64,000 nt of DNA from Bacteroidales bacterium (GCA_016938235.1 JAFGVA010000058.1:62001-126000), one strand, 5' to 3'; positions 18,541 through 27,458 are shown, numbered from the stretch's first letter. The notes: generated by a model from the sequence alone, not told the origin. Numbers and translations: made by a program.

Positions 18541-19908
18541 TTATTTCGAAAGTATTTGTAACAATTGTTTTTCGTCGGGTTGGTTATTTTCAATTGCAAT
18601 TATTTCTAAAGCATGGAGCCAGGGTTTGTATTTTTCGGTTAGCATGCTGCCTGCATATAATAGCACCATATTCTTAAAAGGCGAGTTCTTTCCCATTCCA
18701 ATAGCTTTTATAACATCACCAAGTTTGGTATCGAGCCATACCTGGTTATTGTCGGCAATTACAATAAGATTGTCGGTTTTTCGTAAGTTATTCAGGTGCT
18801 CAGTGTAGAAGTGTCCGCTTTTCTCATCGGTTTCAAAAAAAGAAACATTACTCATTTTGCCGATAATATCTTTTACTATTTTAGAATATTCAACATTATT
18901 AGAAACAATGTAATAGGTATTCTGCCTGTTATCTGGTTCTGCTTTATTAAAGTTATTCGAGGCAACAGTAAATTTGGTTGCCAGTAGCGCTTTGAATTCT
19001 TCCAGATTTGCTTCTATGATGAAGCTATTATCTGAAGAATCATCTTTTTTGAGCCTGTTAATAAACAATTGCTGTCGCGATTCTTTGATTTCCATATCGC
19101 CCGGAATCCATATGTAGCGCTGTTTATTTGGGTTGCTGGCAATATGCTCTCTTATTATTGAATTCTCAAATTCGGCGAAGGAGTATTTTTCGCCTCTCCG
19201 AACATTTTCGTATTTTCCGCCAACAGCCTGAATGATAAGCTGACAGCTTTCAAGTTCTTTTTTAATAATTTCCTGAGTGCTTTCAGACTGATCGTTGTAA
19301 TTAAAAACCGGCAAAACTTTGTATCCGTAGTAAAGCAATTCTCTTTTAATATCAAGCCAGTATTGTTTTTGCTCCTGAACGTAACTTCCCAGGTAAGCAA
19401 AGTTATGAACTGCTTTTTCTTCTTTAAGCAGAGTAGTGTCTTTGATATCGTAAACCAAATCCAGAACTACCGACCATAATTTTGTATCTTCTGAAGAGCT
19501 TTCGAATGGTTTTGCATTTCTGCCCCTTCCGGGAAAGTCAAAAAACTCATATGCAATTAGTTTTTTGAGTGTTTCAGGTTGTTCAATAATATCGTTTGGT
19601 TCGAGCAGCAGTTTAGAAAATCTCAGGGATTTATTTAATACTTGTTTATCTGAAAGTAGCGCTGTTTCTATTCCATTTAGGTTTTCTTTAACAACTTCAT
19701 TTTGATTTATACTGGAATCAAGTATAAGTAAATAATAATCGTTGATGTTATTTGTAATATGCAAAGCCTGTTCCAGGTTTATTTTTTTTATTGTTGTTCT
19801 GAATGTTGGGAAAAGAACTTTTTTGGCAGCAAAATCTAACGATTGTATGATGTCTTCGATAGCTTTCTTGTTGTTATCTGTTTCGAAAAGGGCAATATTT
19901 ATATTCAT
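18541..19908 (-). CDS. Triple TIR/Rossmann-like protein (DUF4062-like centre), putative STAND partner
   Basis: I read three alpha/beta modules in this 455-residue protein. (1) N-terminal, about 1-165, with the end pattern LIAYEFFDFPGRGRNAKPFE and KLWSVVLDLVYDI, seen at the end of TIR-like domains that precede STAND ATPases. (2) Central, about 168-310, DUF4062/TIR-like, with FAYLGSYVQEQKQYWLDIKR, YGYKVLP, QLIIQAVGGKY and RYIWIPGDME followed by RQQLFINRL. (3) C-terminal, about 330-435, with YYIVSNNVEYSKIV and ADNNQVWLDTKLGDVIK. In relatives such modules are often fused to an nSTAND ATPase; here that ATPase is the next gene, 5 bp on. The start chosen is the ATG at 19908, one base after the upstream stop; ATGs at 19932 and 19923 overlap the upstream gene. 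No catalytic Glu for NADase activity could be assigned. Confidence 0.72.
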   Translation of the reverse strand: MNINIALFETDNNKKAIEDIIQSLDFAAKKVLFPTFRTTIKKINLEQALHITNNINDYYLLILDSSINQNEVVKENLNGIETALLSDKQVLNKSLRFSKLLLEPNDIIEQPETLKKLIAYEFFDFPGRGRNAKPFESSSEDTKLWSVVLDLVYDIKDTTLLKEEKAVHNFAYLGSYVQEQKQYWLDIKRELLYYGYKVLPVFNYNDQSESTQEIIKKELESCQLIIQAVGGKYENVRRGEKYSFAEFENSIIREHIASNPNKQRYIWIPGDMEIKESRQQLFINRLKKDDSSDNSFIIEANLEEFKALLATKFTVASNNFNKAEPDNRQNTYYIVSNNVEYSKIVKDIIGKMSNVSFFETDEKSGHFYTEHLNNLRKTDNLIVIADNNQVWLDTKLGDVIKAIGMGKNSPFKNMVLLYAGSMLTEKYKPWLHALEIIAIENNQPDEKQLLQILSK

Positions 19909-19909
19909 G

Positions 19910-22900
19910 TTATGTTGTTCCATTCCCTCCATTTAATTTGAAGTTTTCGATTGAATCCAATATGCAGTTTGCAAAGTCAAAATTGTCGTACAAAAGTTCG
20001 TTAACTACTATATCCTTAAAACACCATAGCACACCCTCTGATTTCAAAGTTAAAGATTTAATATTTAAAGCCTTTAACAAGCCTACATGAATAATTGCTG
20101 ATTTTGTGCTAAACTTCTGGCCATTTAAAGGCAGCAATTCTGTTCCAGAAACAATAAGAGAATAATCTTTAAGGTGTTCTTCAACTTCAATAATTTCGGT
20201 TGATTTAAAGCTAAGTTCATGAGCATTTTGGGCCAGTGTTTGCAATACGAATTCACTTAAATTTGTTAAGCCCTGTATCTGTTTAAATTTTATAAGTTTT
20301 GATGCAATAAGCCCCTTATATGTTTCTAATATTTCAGATTCCGGAATGGCTTTCCGATAATTAGCTTTGCTTTTCTTTTTGAGATTTTGAGGCAGGTTTA
20401 TTCTACTTCTTACGAAATGAGCCGTTTCGCTTAAAACTTTCTCAGGATGTGAAGCACAGAAACTAATTTCATCTTCGAAGTCGTGTATTTTTAACCTGTC
20501 AATCAGGATTAATGCACAGATTCGCGGATATATTGTCAGCGAGTTAAAATCACTTGTTAATGTTTGATAAAATATTTCCTGCAATGAAGGTTTGGGTTGT
20601 GGAAAATAGTAGTCTAAACGTTCAATTTTTTCATCCAGGCTGATATCCTCTACAAAACTAAATATTAAGGATTTTATATCGGCATCAATATATTGGTCTG
20701 CCAACTCAACAGAGAAACTAATTTCTGCCCTGCTGCCTTCAAGGAACATTTTGTGCAAGGAGCCAATAATATTCGGATTATATATAAGCGAAAGCAGCTT
20801 GAAAAGCTTGTCGGTATTTGCTTCAATTTCGTTTTTATAAGCATTACAGAGTATTTCCAGGGCAGTTTTTTTATTCAAAAACCGGTAGGTGTTAAGATGT
20901 GATGTAATTATTCCGGAAAGTTTGACGATGTAATCCAATATCTTGTAAATATTATCTTTTGATGCCTGGAACTTTGTCTCTATAAGTGTGTTAATAGAAT
21001 TATTCAGAATGTATGAATCTGCCGATTCTAATTTTGAAAGTAAAAGGTTTGTTGCTTTCGTCGTATTAATTTTTCCTAATAAATGCAAAATTCTGCCCAG
21101 CACCTGATTATCCAGTTCCGGAACATTGAGTTCACGTTCCAGAAAATACAATGAAGCATCTTTTAAAGAAACAATAGCCTCAAAGGCATAAGGATTAAAT
21201 GATTGGGGGTAAATAAAGTCCAGCAATATGTAGGTATATTTTTCATCGCCGGTTTTTGCGAGCAGGCGAATGGCTAAATTCCGAATGTCTTCATGTAAAT
21301 CTTTTGAAAGACTTAATAAGATGCTCTCTTTATCGGGTAAATTACTATAGAAAAGTGCATAAACAGCTTGAACACGAACAAATAAATCAGTTGATAAAAG
21401 CTGTGACTTTATTTGATATTCCGATAATACATTTTTACTTGAGAGTTGGTGAAGTTTATCTATTACAATCCGGCATTTTTTTAAAGCTTCACCATTCAGG
21501 GTATTTATTTTCTGTTCCAGCACATGCAGTGCGTCAACTATGAGCTTTTCGTCAATTTTAGTCAGAATATAATTAAAGAGCTTATCAGATGGGTGTGATA
21601 TAAGTTTAATAAGATCGTTCTCATATTCAACCGGATAAAACCTCGCGGTAATATCTAAAGCTAAAATGATTTTTTCAATTTCTTCAGAAGAAAACAGTTT
21701 TGACTTTCGCTCGTCATAACTAATGAATCTTTCAGATAAATTACGGTTGTACCTGAATTTTCCTATAATACTTTCTTGTTCTTTTTTAAAACTCTTTATC
21801 ATTCTAACAGCGTTCCAGAACCAGAAACCAGCTAAAACAATAGCCAATATTAATACCATGGTGAGGCTGTAATATTTAAAGAATGAAAGACCTAAAATCA
21901 GTATACTCACAAACAGCAACCCGGTAAATCTTGCTGTCCCTTCGATGCGAGGATAGGCCGACTGTCTGATTCGAAGATCCAGACTGTGAAAAAGCGTTTG
22001 AAAAGATCTTTTCTCGATTAAACGATAGGCGCTCAGGTAACCGACCTGCAACATGGCTATCATTAAAAAGAAAAGGGAGAAGTGTTCCCGGGCTAATACA
22101 TTTCCGGCAAGAATTTTAACAAGAAGGGCCAGAAAAAGCGCTATTATTAAGATGGGAGGTAAAAGTGCCAGGCTGTAAGGAGAATCGTATGAATATAAAA
22201 GTCGTTTGATAAGATACCTGTCAACCCCATAGATAAACACCAGTAAAACCACAATGAACAGGCTGTAGAACTTAGTCATTCCATAAAAACTTCTGAACCC
22301 AATCCATGCTGTATTAATGAACACATAATGAATGGCGAATCCGACCATTGATGACAATATAGCATAAAAAAGTACCTGGCGGCTGTATTTAGTCGAAAAA
22401 AACAGTTTGTAGCTTTTCTGAACAGGAATAAACTTTTCTTTTTCCTTTATTGGAAAATCAGCTTTATAAAAAAGATAGATAACTACAAACTGAAGCAGTA
22501 AAATAGCAAATAAGCTGGAAAAGGAAATTACTACTCCAAGTCGGTAATAGAACAGGTAAATGACAAACAAAATACTAATACCGCTGAGCAACATTCCAAA
22601 CGAAAAATAAAAATTCATTTTTGGATAGACTATTCGTGTGGCTTCGGGTAAAAGTAATTTTCTGATAAATCTCCAAAGTACCAGAATTGTAAGAATATTT
22701 ACCGGGAAGAAGCAAATCATCCCATATAGTTCTGTATAAATATAGTCGGTGTAAAGATTAAGGATATAGTAGGCTCCACAGGTAATTACAACCAAAGTAA
22801 GAATTGTAACAAGCAATATTTTCGGATTCATTTTTTTATAAAGACGAGAATAGGCGTAGCTCACCACAATTCCCGAGAAACCTGAAATTATATAGGTGCC

Positions 22901-23056
22901 GGCTAAATCTTTATATCCAAAACCTAAAAAGAAATTTGAATGTACAAGAATGTCAAAAGAACCAATAAAAAAGCCCGTAAAAGCCACCAGTAAATAATAG
23001 CTGAATAAAAAAATATTTTGTCGTTTACTGAATTTTTGTAGGATTACTGAGGGCAT
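19910..23056 (-). CDS. NTT/MFS-like transporter fused to HEAT repeats and a cNMP-binding-like domain
   Basis: 1048-residue inner-membrane protein, first gene of the three-gene operon. Residues about 1-430 hold roughly a dozen hydrophobic helices with the layout of nucleotide-transporter (NTT)/MFS-type proteins. Residues about 440-900 are all-helical and repeat-like (HEAT/ARM type), for example DKESILLSLSKDLHEDIRNL and ILHLLGKINTTKATNLLLSK. The last about 120 residues (from FKQIQGLTNLSEFVLQTLAQ) have the strand/helix pattern of a degenerate cyclic-nucleotide-binding domain, but no recognisable phosphate-binding cassette. NTT-HEAT-cNMP fusions are known from free-living bacteria, with unknown function. 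Tight linkage to TIR-like and nSTAND genes suggests a sensor or receptor role at the membrane (inference). Confidence 0.72.
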   Translation of the reverse strand: MPSVILQKFSKRQNIFLFSYYLLVAFTGFFIGSFDILVHSNFFLGFGYKDLAGTYIISGFSGIVVSYAYSRLYKKMNPKILLVTILTLVVITCGAYYILNLYTDYIYTELYGMICFFPVNILTILVLWRFIRKLLLPEATRIVYPKMNFYFSFGMLLSGISILFVIYLFYYRLGVVISFSSLFAILLLQFVVIYLFYKADFPIKEKEKFIPVQKSYKLFFSTKYSRQVLFYAILSSMVGFAIHYVFINTAWIGFRSFYGMTKFYSLFIVVLLVFIYGVDRYLIKRLLYSYDSPYSLALLPPILIIALFLALLVKILAGNVLAREHFSLFFLMIAMLQVGYLSAYRLIEKRSFQTLFHSLDLRIRQSAYPRIEGTARFTGLLFVSILILGLSFFKYYSLTMVLILAIVLAGFWFWNAVRMIKSFKKEQESIIGKFRYNRNLSERFISYDERKSKLFSSEEIEKIILALDITARFYPVEYENDLIKLISHPSDKLFNYILTKIDEKLIVDALHVLEQKINTLNGEALKKCRIVIDKLHQLSSKNVLSEYQIKSQLLSTDLFVRVQAVYALFYSNLPDKESILLSLSKDLHEDIRNLAIRLLAKTGDEKYTYILLDFIYPQSFNPYAFEAIVSLKDASLYFLERELNVPELDNQVLGRILHLLGKINTTKATNLLLSKLESADSYILNNSINTLIETKFQASKDNIYKILDYIVKLSGIITSHLNTYRFLNKKTALEILCNAYKNEIEANTDKLFKLLSLIYNPNIIGSLHKMFLEGSRAEISFSVELADQYIDADIKSLIFSFVEDISLDEKIERLDYYFPQPKPSLQEIFYQTLTSDFNSLTIYPRICALILIDRLKIHDFEDEISFCASHPEKVLSETAHFVRSRINLPQNLKKKSKANYRKAIPESEILETYKGLIASKLIKFKQIQGLTNLSEFVLQTLAQNAHELSFKSTEIIEVEEHLKDYSLIVSGTELLPLNGQKFSTKSAIIHVGLLKALNIKSLTLKSEGVLWCFKDIVVNELLYDNFDFANCILDSIENFKLNGGNGTT

Positions 23057-23212
23057 GTATACTTGATTCTATAAGAATATAAAAATATTAAAACTTTATA
23101 CTTATTCAATGATACGGTGAAGATATTAGGCTAAGATGCAATAATAAATCAATCAAAAGCATAAACTAATTGATAAAGATATTGTTGATTTGTATAAATT
23201 AAAACCGTGGAA

Positions 23213-23995
23213 ATGTTATTTGATCCCGCTAAAGATATCAATAAGTATCATCAAAGACGAGAACTAGTATTTATTATTTTGTCAGGCTTGTTTGTTGGAA
23301 CACTTGCCATGCTTAATATCCTGGGCATCACCAGGCTCATAGACCTTTCATTTAGTGTATTCGGAATAGAAATACCCTTTACCGTTTTTGTTGGAGTTTT
23401 GCCTTATCCGATAACTTTTTTATGCACAGATATAATTAGTGAATTATATGGCAAACGTAGAGCAACTTATGTAGTCTGGACCGGTTTTATATTAAACATA
23501 TGGGTGATTTTTATTCTATGGATTGGAGGCATTTTACCACCAACACCCGAAATTCAAAGTGAGACAGGGTTGCCGGTTCCCGGTTCATCAGATTATATCT
23601 TTTATCAGCTTAGAAGATACACCTTCAGTGCTACCACAGCATCGATGATTGCATACCTTACAGCACAATTTGTTGATGTACATGTGTTTCACTATTTGAA
23701 GAAATTATCGAAAGGAAAGTTGTTGTGGCTAAGAAATAATGGGTCAACGCTTACCAGTCAGTTGGTTGACTCTTTATCGGTTGTTTTGATAACTTATTTC
23801 TTTACGAATGCGATACGTATTCCCGGTGATTATTCCGCAACTCATTATTTGTTTATTCTGATTGCTTCAAACTATGTGTTTAAAATGGTAGCCGCTTTGG
23901 TCGATACAATTCCTTTCTATATCAGCGTTCGCAGACTTTCGGTATACCTTAATATTGATCCAAATGCTGAATTTCATGAAGAGAAACCCGGATAG
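23213..23995 (+). CDS. Queuosine precursor transporter (VUT family, DUF165)
   Basis: Six-helix inner-membrane protein of 260 residues from the ATG at 23213; a GTG at 23207 would add two residues. The family is recognised from GVLPYPITFLCTDIISELYGKRRA, the long loop with PPTPEIQ, and the late block LWLRNNGSTLTSQLVDSLSV. Members salvage queuosine precursors (preQ0/preQ1 or queuine) for tRNA modification. It is monocistronic and divergent from the STAND operon across a 156-bp AT-rich spacer, where no clear promoter motif was found. Confidence 0.92.
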   Translation: MLFDPAKDINKYHQRRELVFIILSGLFVGTLAMLNILGITRLIDLSFSVFGIEIPFTVFVGVLPYPITFLCTDIISELYGKRRATYVVWTGFILNIWVIFILWIGGILPPTPEIQSETGLPVPGSSDYIFYQLRRYTFSATTASMIAYLTAQFVDVHVFHYLKKLSKGKLLWLRNNGSTLTSQLVDSLSVVLITYFFTNAIRIPGDYSATHYLFILIASNYVFKMVAALVDTIPFYISVRRLSVYLNIDPNAEFHEEKPG

Positions 23996-24050
23996 ATTTT
24001 AACGCACTATCAGCTTGTAAATACGAACTTGAATATAACAGTTTGTTTTT

Positions 24051-24551
24051 TTAGATGCTCAAAGCATTAAGTATTCTGTCGACGGTTAAGTCTTTTCCTT
24101 CAACAGTATATTTTGCTCTCGCATAATGATGTTCACAGTTATTTCTCTGATTGAGAACGTATTCACGAAGTTCTTCGTCGGTTTTATTTAAAACAATTGG
24201 ACGATCTTTAGTGGCACGTTTTAAACGGCTCACAAGCGTATCGCTGTCAAGATGGATATAAATCACATCTCCGTGTTCTTCCATGAGGTTCATGTTGTCG
24301 CAATGGCATGGTGCACCTCCACCTGTTGACACTACAATATTATCTTTCTTTATGACGTCTTTAAGGGCTTTCCATTCCAGAATTCTAAATTTTTCATCTC
24401 CGATTTCAGAGTATAATTCGGGAATAGTTTTGTTTTCTTTTTTTTCAATTACTTCATCCAGATCAATAAACTCCAGGTTAAGCCTGTTGGCAACCTTTTT
24501 CCCTATGGTGGTTTTACCACAGTTTTTATATCCAATAATAAATAATCTCAC
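24051..24551 (-). CDS. aroK: Shikimate kinase
   Basis: Shikimate kinase, 166 residues: ATP-dependent 3-phosphorylation of shikimate, fifth step of the chorismate pathway. Walker A is GYKNCGKTT (7-15), the shikimate-binding Asp/Arg are in DLDEVIEKKENKTI and FRILEWKAL, and the TGGG loop (STGGGAPCH) and lid (KRATKDRPIV) are intact. It is the last of three aro genes on this strand, but a hairpin terminator-like structure separates it from aroC by 115 bp, so it may have separate or reduced expression. Confidence 0.95.
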   Translation of the reverse strand: MRLFIIGYKNCGKTTIGKKVANRLNLEFIDLDEVIEKKENKTIPELYSEIGDEKFRILEWKALKDVIKKDNIVVSTGGGAPCHCDNMNLMEEHGDVIYIHLDSDTLVSRLKRATKDRPIVLNKTDEELREYVLNQRNNCEHHYARAKYTVEGKDLTVDRILNALSI

Positions 24552-24601
24552 TTTGTCTCTATTTATGAAATTGAATACAGAATATCTTCAGTTTTGTTCA
24601 A

Positions 24602-24642
24602 AAAGATGTCCCTGCGAATTTATTAATCCACAGGGACATTTC
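24602..24642 (-). terminator. Intrinsic terminator after aroC
   Basis: Arms ATGTCCCTG / CAGGGACAT enclose a 16-base loop; read on the minus strand, the stem is followed by CTTTTTG. It lies 25 bp beyond the aroC stop and upstream of aroK. Confidence 0.7.
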
Positions 24643-24666
24643 AACAAAAATAATAGTGCAATATTT

Positions 24667-25986
24667 TTATTTTTTCAGCTTCATCGACTGATAAGCAACA
24701 TGTTGCATATAAGCGTCAAGTATAATAAGTGCTGTGTTTGCTTCTACCACAGGCCACATTCTGGCAACAATAGTCGGGTCTCTTCTGGTTACAGCTGCAA
24801 GATCTTTATCTTCAAGACTTACTTTATCAATAGTATGCTGAGGTTTTGCAATTGTGGGAGTGGGTTTAACAGCTACTCTTGCAATAATGTCTTGTCCGGT
24901 AGTTAGTCCACCGGTAATACCACCGGCATTATTTGAACCGAAAACTACTTTTCCATTTTCCATGTGCATCTGGTCATTGCATTCTGAACCAGTCATTGTT
25001 GCTGCTTTCATTCCGCATCCAACCTCTACTGCTTTTACTGTACCGATAGCCATTAAACGTCCCAGTTCTCCGTCGAGTTTGTTGAAAATTGGCTCACCCA
25101 TACCAGCAGGAACACCTGTTACAGCAACTTCAACTATACCACCGGAAGAGTCACCTTCTTTCATGATGCGTACAATCTCGTCATGCATTGCATCGGCAAC
25201 ATCGGCATCGGGGCAGAATATTTTAGGATTGATGCCATATTTCTCTTTTATTTCTGCTTCGTTATATACAGGCTTTTTAATCTCCGGAATTCTTTTTTCC
25301 AAATCAGCCAGAATCGCAGCTTTCTCGAAGAATCGTAAATCCTGATTCATTTTACCTGAAGCATAAAGCTCAAGATATATGGGGTCGTATTGTTTACGTA
25401 CCTCGCGATAGGCTGCGGCTTTTTTCTTAATCTCGTCCAAAGACATTTCGCCCATTTTAATACCGGCAGCTTCTCTTACATAAGAAACAACTTCAATGCC
25501 GTGGTCTTTTAATATTCTTTTGGCAATTGTTCCGGCAGCAACAATTGAAGAAGTATATCTGCCGCTGAAGAATCCGGCTCCAATGGAATCGTCAAACTCA
25601 CCGTATTTCTGATACGAAGCATACGAAGCATGGCCGGGCCTTGGGGTTCTGTTTGTCAGCTGATATTGTTCAATATGTTCAAAATGCCTGTCGACATTTG
25701 GTATTAAGATTACCAGAGGAGTACCGTTAGTAAATCCTTTGTTTTTAAATCCGGGCATTGTATCTGCAGCATTTACCCCACTGTAAATAATTGGCACATC
25801 GGCCTCCCTTCGTGGAGAAGTTAGTTCGCCCTGACCCGGTTTACGAAGCATACATTCAACATATATTTCTTCTTCGGTAAAATAATAACCGGTAGGCACT
25901 CCTTGCATATTAACTGACAGGCCTTCCTGGTATGAACCACCAGCAACTGTGGTTTTAAATAAATTTCCGTACGTACATCCTAGCAT
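24667..25986 (-). CDS. aroC: Divergent chorismate synthase (GESH motif altered, internal insertion)
   Basis: 439-residue protein of the chorismate synthase fold; the family is usually about 350-390 residues. Conserved blocks: RPGHASYASYQKYG (H119), VAAGTIAKRIL, EGDSSGGIVEV, GVPAGMGEPIFNKLDGELGR, GSECND, and NNAGGITGGLTTGQDI. Two oddities: the usual FGESHG near the N-terminus, which supplies a catalytic His, reads AGGSYQ (15-20) with Tyr19 at the His position; and about 60 extra residues (within 180-255) precede FCPDAD. The usual RHDPC motif reads TRRDPTI. Context between aroA (18 bp upstream) and aroK argues it is the working enzyme converting EPSP to chorismate with reduced FMN, not a pseudogene. 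No other aroC is in the window. Confidence 0.85.
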   Translation of the reverse strand: MLGCTYGNLFKTTVAGGSYQEGLSVNMQGVPTGYYFTEEEIYVECMLRKPGQGELTSPRREADVPIIYSGVNAADTMPGFKNKGFTNGTPLVILIPNVDRHFEHIEQYQLTNRTPRPGHASYASYQKYGEFDDSIGAGFFSGRYTSSIVAAGTIAKRILKDHGIEVVSYVREAAGIKMGEMSLDEIKKKAAAYREVRKQYDPIYLELYASGKMNQDLRFFEKAAILADLEKRIPEIKKPVYNEAEIKEKYGINPKIFCPDADVADAMHDEIVRIMKEGDSSGGIVEVAVTGVPAGMGEPIFNKLDGELGRLMAIGTVKAVEVGCGMKAATMTGSECNDQMHMENGKVVFGSNNAGGITGGLTTGQDIIARVAVKPTPTIAKPQHTIDKVSLEDKDLAAVTRRDPTIVARMWPVVEANTALIILDAYMQHVAYQSMKLKK

Positions 25987-26004
25987 AATTCAAAAAGTTT
26001 TATG

Positions 26005-27273
26005 TTATTTACCTAAAATCTGCATATTTGCTCCTATAGCTACCATGTCTTCTACAAAGGTAGGATAGGTTATTTTGATTGATTCGGCAGTATCAATGAT
26101 TGTTTCACCTTCAGCATTTAATCCTGCCAATGCCAGCGACATGACCATTCGATGATCATCATAACCATGAACTAATGTGCCTTTCAGGTTTGATTTCCTT
26201 ATTACCAAACCATCAGGTAGTTCACTTATATCGGCGCCCATCTTTTTTAGTTCGGTTGCAATAGCGTTTATCCGGTCACACTCTTTAAGGCGTGCCTGGG
26301 CAACATTTAACAACCGTGTTTCTCCCTCGGCAAAGCAACTGATTACAGCCATTGCGGGTAAAGCATCCGGTGTGTCATTCATATCAATATCAATGCCGTG
26401 TAATTCTCTGCCTCTTACATTAACACCATCATTCAAACGTATAATATCCATACCCATTTCTTTCAGGTAATCAAAAACCTTTTTATCTCCCTGATGGTCT
26501 TTAAAATCGAGTCCTTGAATTTTAATTTGGGATTTTGTTACTGCAGCCGCACATAAAGCAAAAGTTGCCGAAGAAAAATCGGCTGCAATATGATTGTCAA
26601 AAGCAGAATATTTTTGATTTCCGGGAACTTTAAACCGTTTAAAACCTTTTTGCTGAAATGTTATTTGTTGTTTTGTAAGCCAATCGAGCGTAATTGATAC
26701 ATAAGATTGCTCGTGCAGGTTTTCAACCAGAATTTCGGTTTCGCCCTTTATTAAGGGTGCAGTAAACAGCAGGGCAGTTACAAATTGAGAACTTATGCCA
26801 TTTACAGTTGTTTTTCCACCTTTTAGCGGACCACAGATTGTGAAAGGACATTTTTCATCAGTTGAATTAATTTTAGCCCCCAGGTTAGTTAATGCAGAAA
26901 ACAGTGGGGTCATTGGCCGCTGACGGATAGATTTATCGCCGTCGAATTTAACCTCAGTATTATAAAGCGCAGCAAGAGCCGTAAAAATCCTTAAGGTAGT
27001 TCCGGAATTTCCGACATCAATAAATGCACCTTCAGGAACCGGGTTATTGCCAATACCTTCAATAGTAATTATATCGCCTGCTATATCGACCTTAGCTCCA
27101 AAAACAGTTGCAGCTTTTATGGCAGAACGGGTATCTTCCGAATCAAGAGCTCCCCTGAGTACTGATTTTCCTTCGGCCATGGTTGCAATGGCTATTGCCC
27201 GTATAGTATGGGATTTTGACCCGGGAATACTTATAGCGCCATTTAATCTGGATGCTTTTGAATATATTTTCAA
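26005..27273 (-). CDS. aroA: 3-phosphoshikimate 1-carboxyvinyltransferase (EPSP synthase)
   Basis: EPSP synthase, joining shikimate-3-phosphate and PEP. The N-terminal substrate loop is PGSKSHTIRAI, followed by GNSGTTLR, RQRPM, SSQFVTALLF, and the C-terminal DDHRMVMSLALAG and KITYPTF motifs. The frame extends to an ATG at 27336. I chose TTG at 27273 (422 residues, MKIYSKASRLNGAISIPGSK) because the extra N-terminus has no family counterpart and because a good -7 box lies at 27298-27305, inside the longer reading. aroC follows after 18 bp, so the two are co-transcribed. Confidence 0.93.
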   Translation of the reverse strand: MKIYSKASRLNGAISIPGSKSHTIRAIAIATMAEGKSVLRGALDSEDTRSAIKAATVFGAKVDIAGDIITIEGIGNNPVPEGAFIDVGNSGTTLRIFTALAALYNTEVKFDGDKSIRQRPMTPLFSALTNLGAKINSTDEKCPFTICGPLKGGKTTVNGISSQFVTALLFTAPLIKGETEILVENLHEQSYVSITLDWLTKQQITFQQKGFKRFKVPGNQKYSAFDNHIAADFSSATFALCAAAVTKSQIKIQGLDFKDHQGDKKVFDYLKEMGMDIIRLNDGVNVRGRELHGIDIDMNDTPDALPAMAVISCFAEGETRLLNVAQARLKECDRINAIATELKKMGADISELPDGLVIRKSNLKGTLVHGYDDHRMVMSLALAGLNAEGETIIDTAESIKITYPTFVEDMVAIGANMQILGK

Positions 27274-27297
27274 TCTGATTACAATTTTATTCAGGCG

Positions 27298-27305
27298 CAA
27301 AAATA
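27298..27305 (-). promoter_or_regulatory. -7 box for aroA-aroC
   Basis: On the minus strand TATTTTTG fits TAnnTTTG and lies 25 bp upstream of the proposed TTG start of aroA. It decides against the longer start at 27336, which would be upstream of the transcription start. Confidence 0.45.
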
Positions 27306-27364
27306 GTAAAATCAGCGAAATATCAGCTTTGAACAAAAACCAATTTTAGGATTGATGAAATGAA

Positions 27365-27445
27365 AATGCAGAGCTCAGCAGGGAAATTTTATAACAGCCA
27401 GATTATCCATAGAAAACAGATGAATATCCCCGCAAGCTCTGCATT
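27365..27445. repeat. Long inverted repeat with 44-base loop
   Basis: Left arm AATGCAGAGCTCAGCAGGG (27365-27383) pairs with right arm CCCCGCAAGCTCTGCATT (27428-27445). Eleven terminal bases pair perfectly, then a short internal mismatch, then a GC-rich section. It fills most of the gap between aroA and bcp (both minus strand) and begins 14 bp after the bcp stop. It could be the bcp terminator, a structured RNA, or a remnant of a small repeat element. Confidence 0.55.
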
Positions 27446-27458
27446 AGATTGTAATACT

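Noticed and set aside
24854-25345. Plus-strand 163-residue ORF opposite aroC
   Set aside because: Ser/Pro/Ile-rich antisense shadow with no recognisable motifs.
24667-25986. aroC as a pseudogene
   Set aside because: The frame is intact over 439 codons, conserved blocks remain, and it is co-directional with aroA at an 18-bp spacing.
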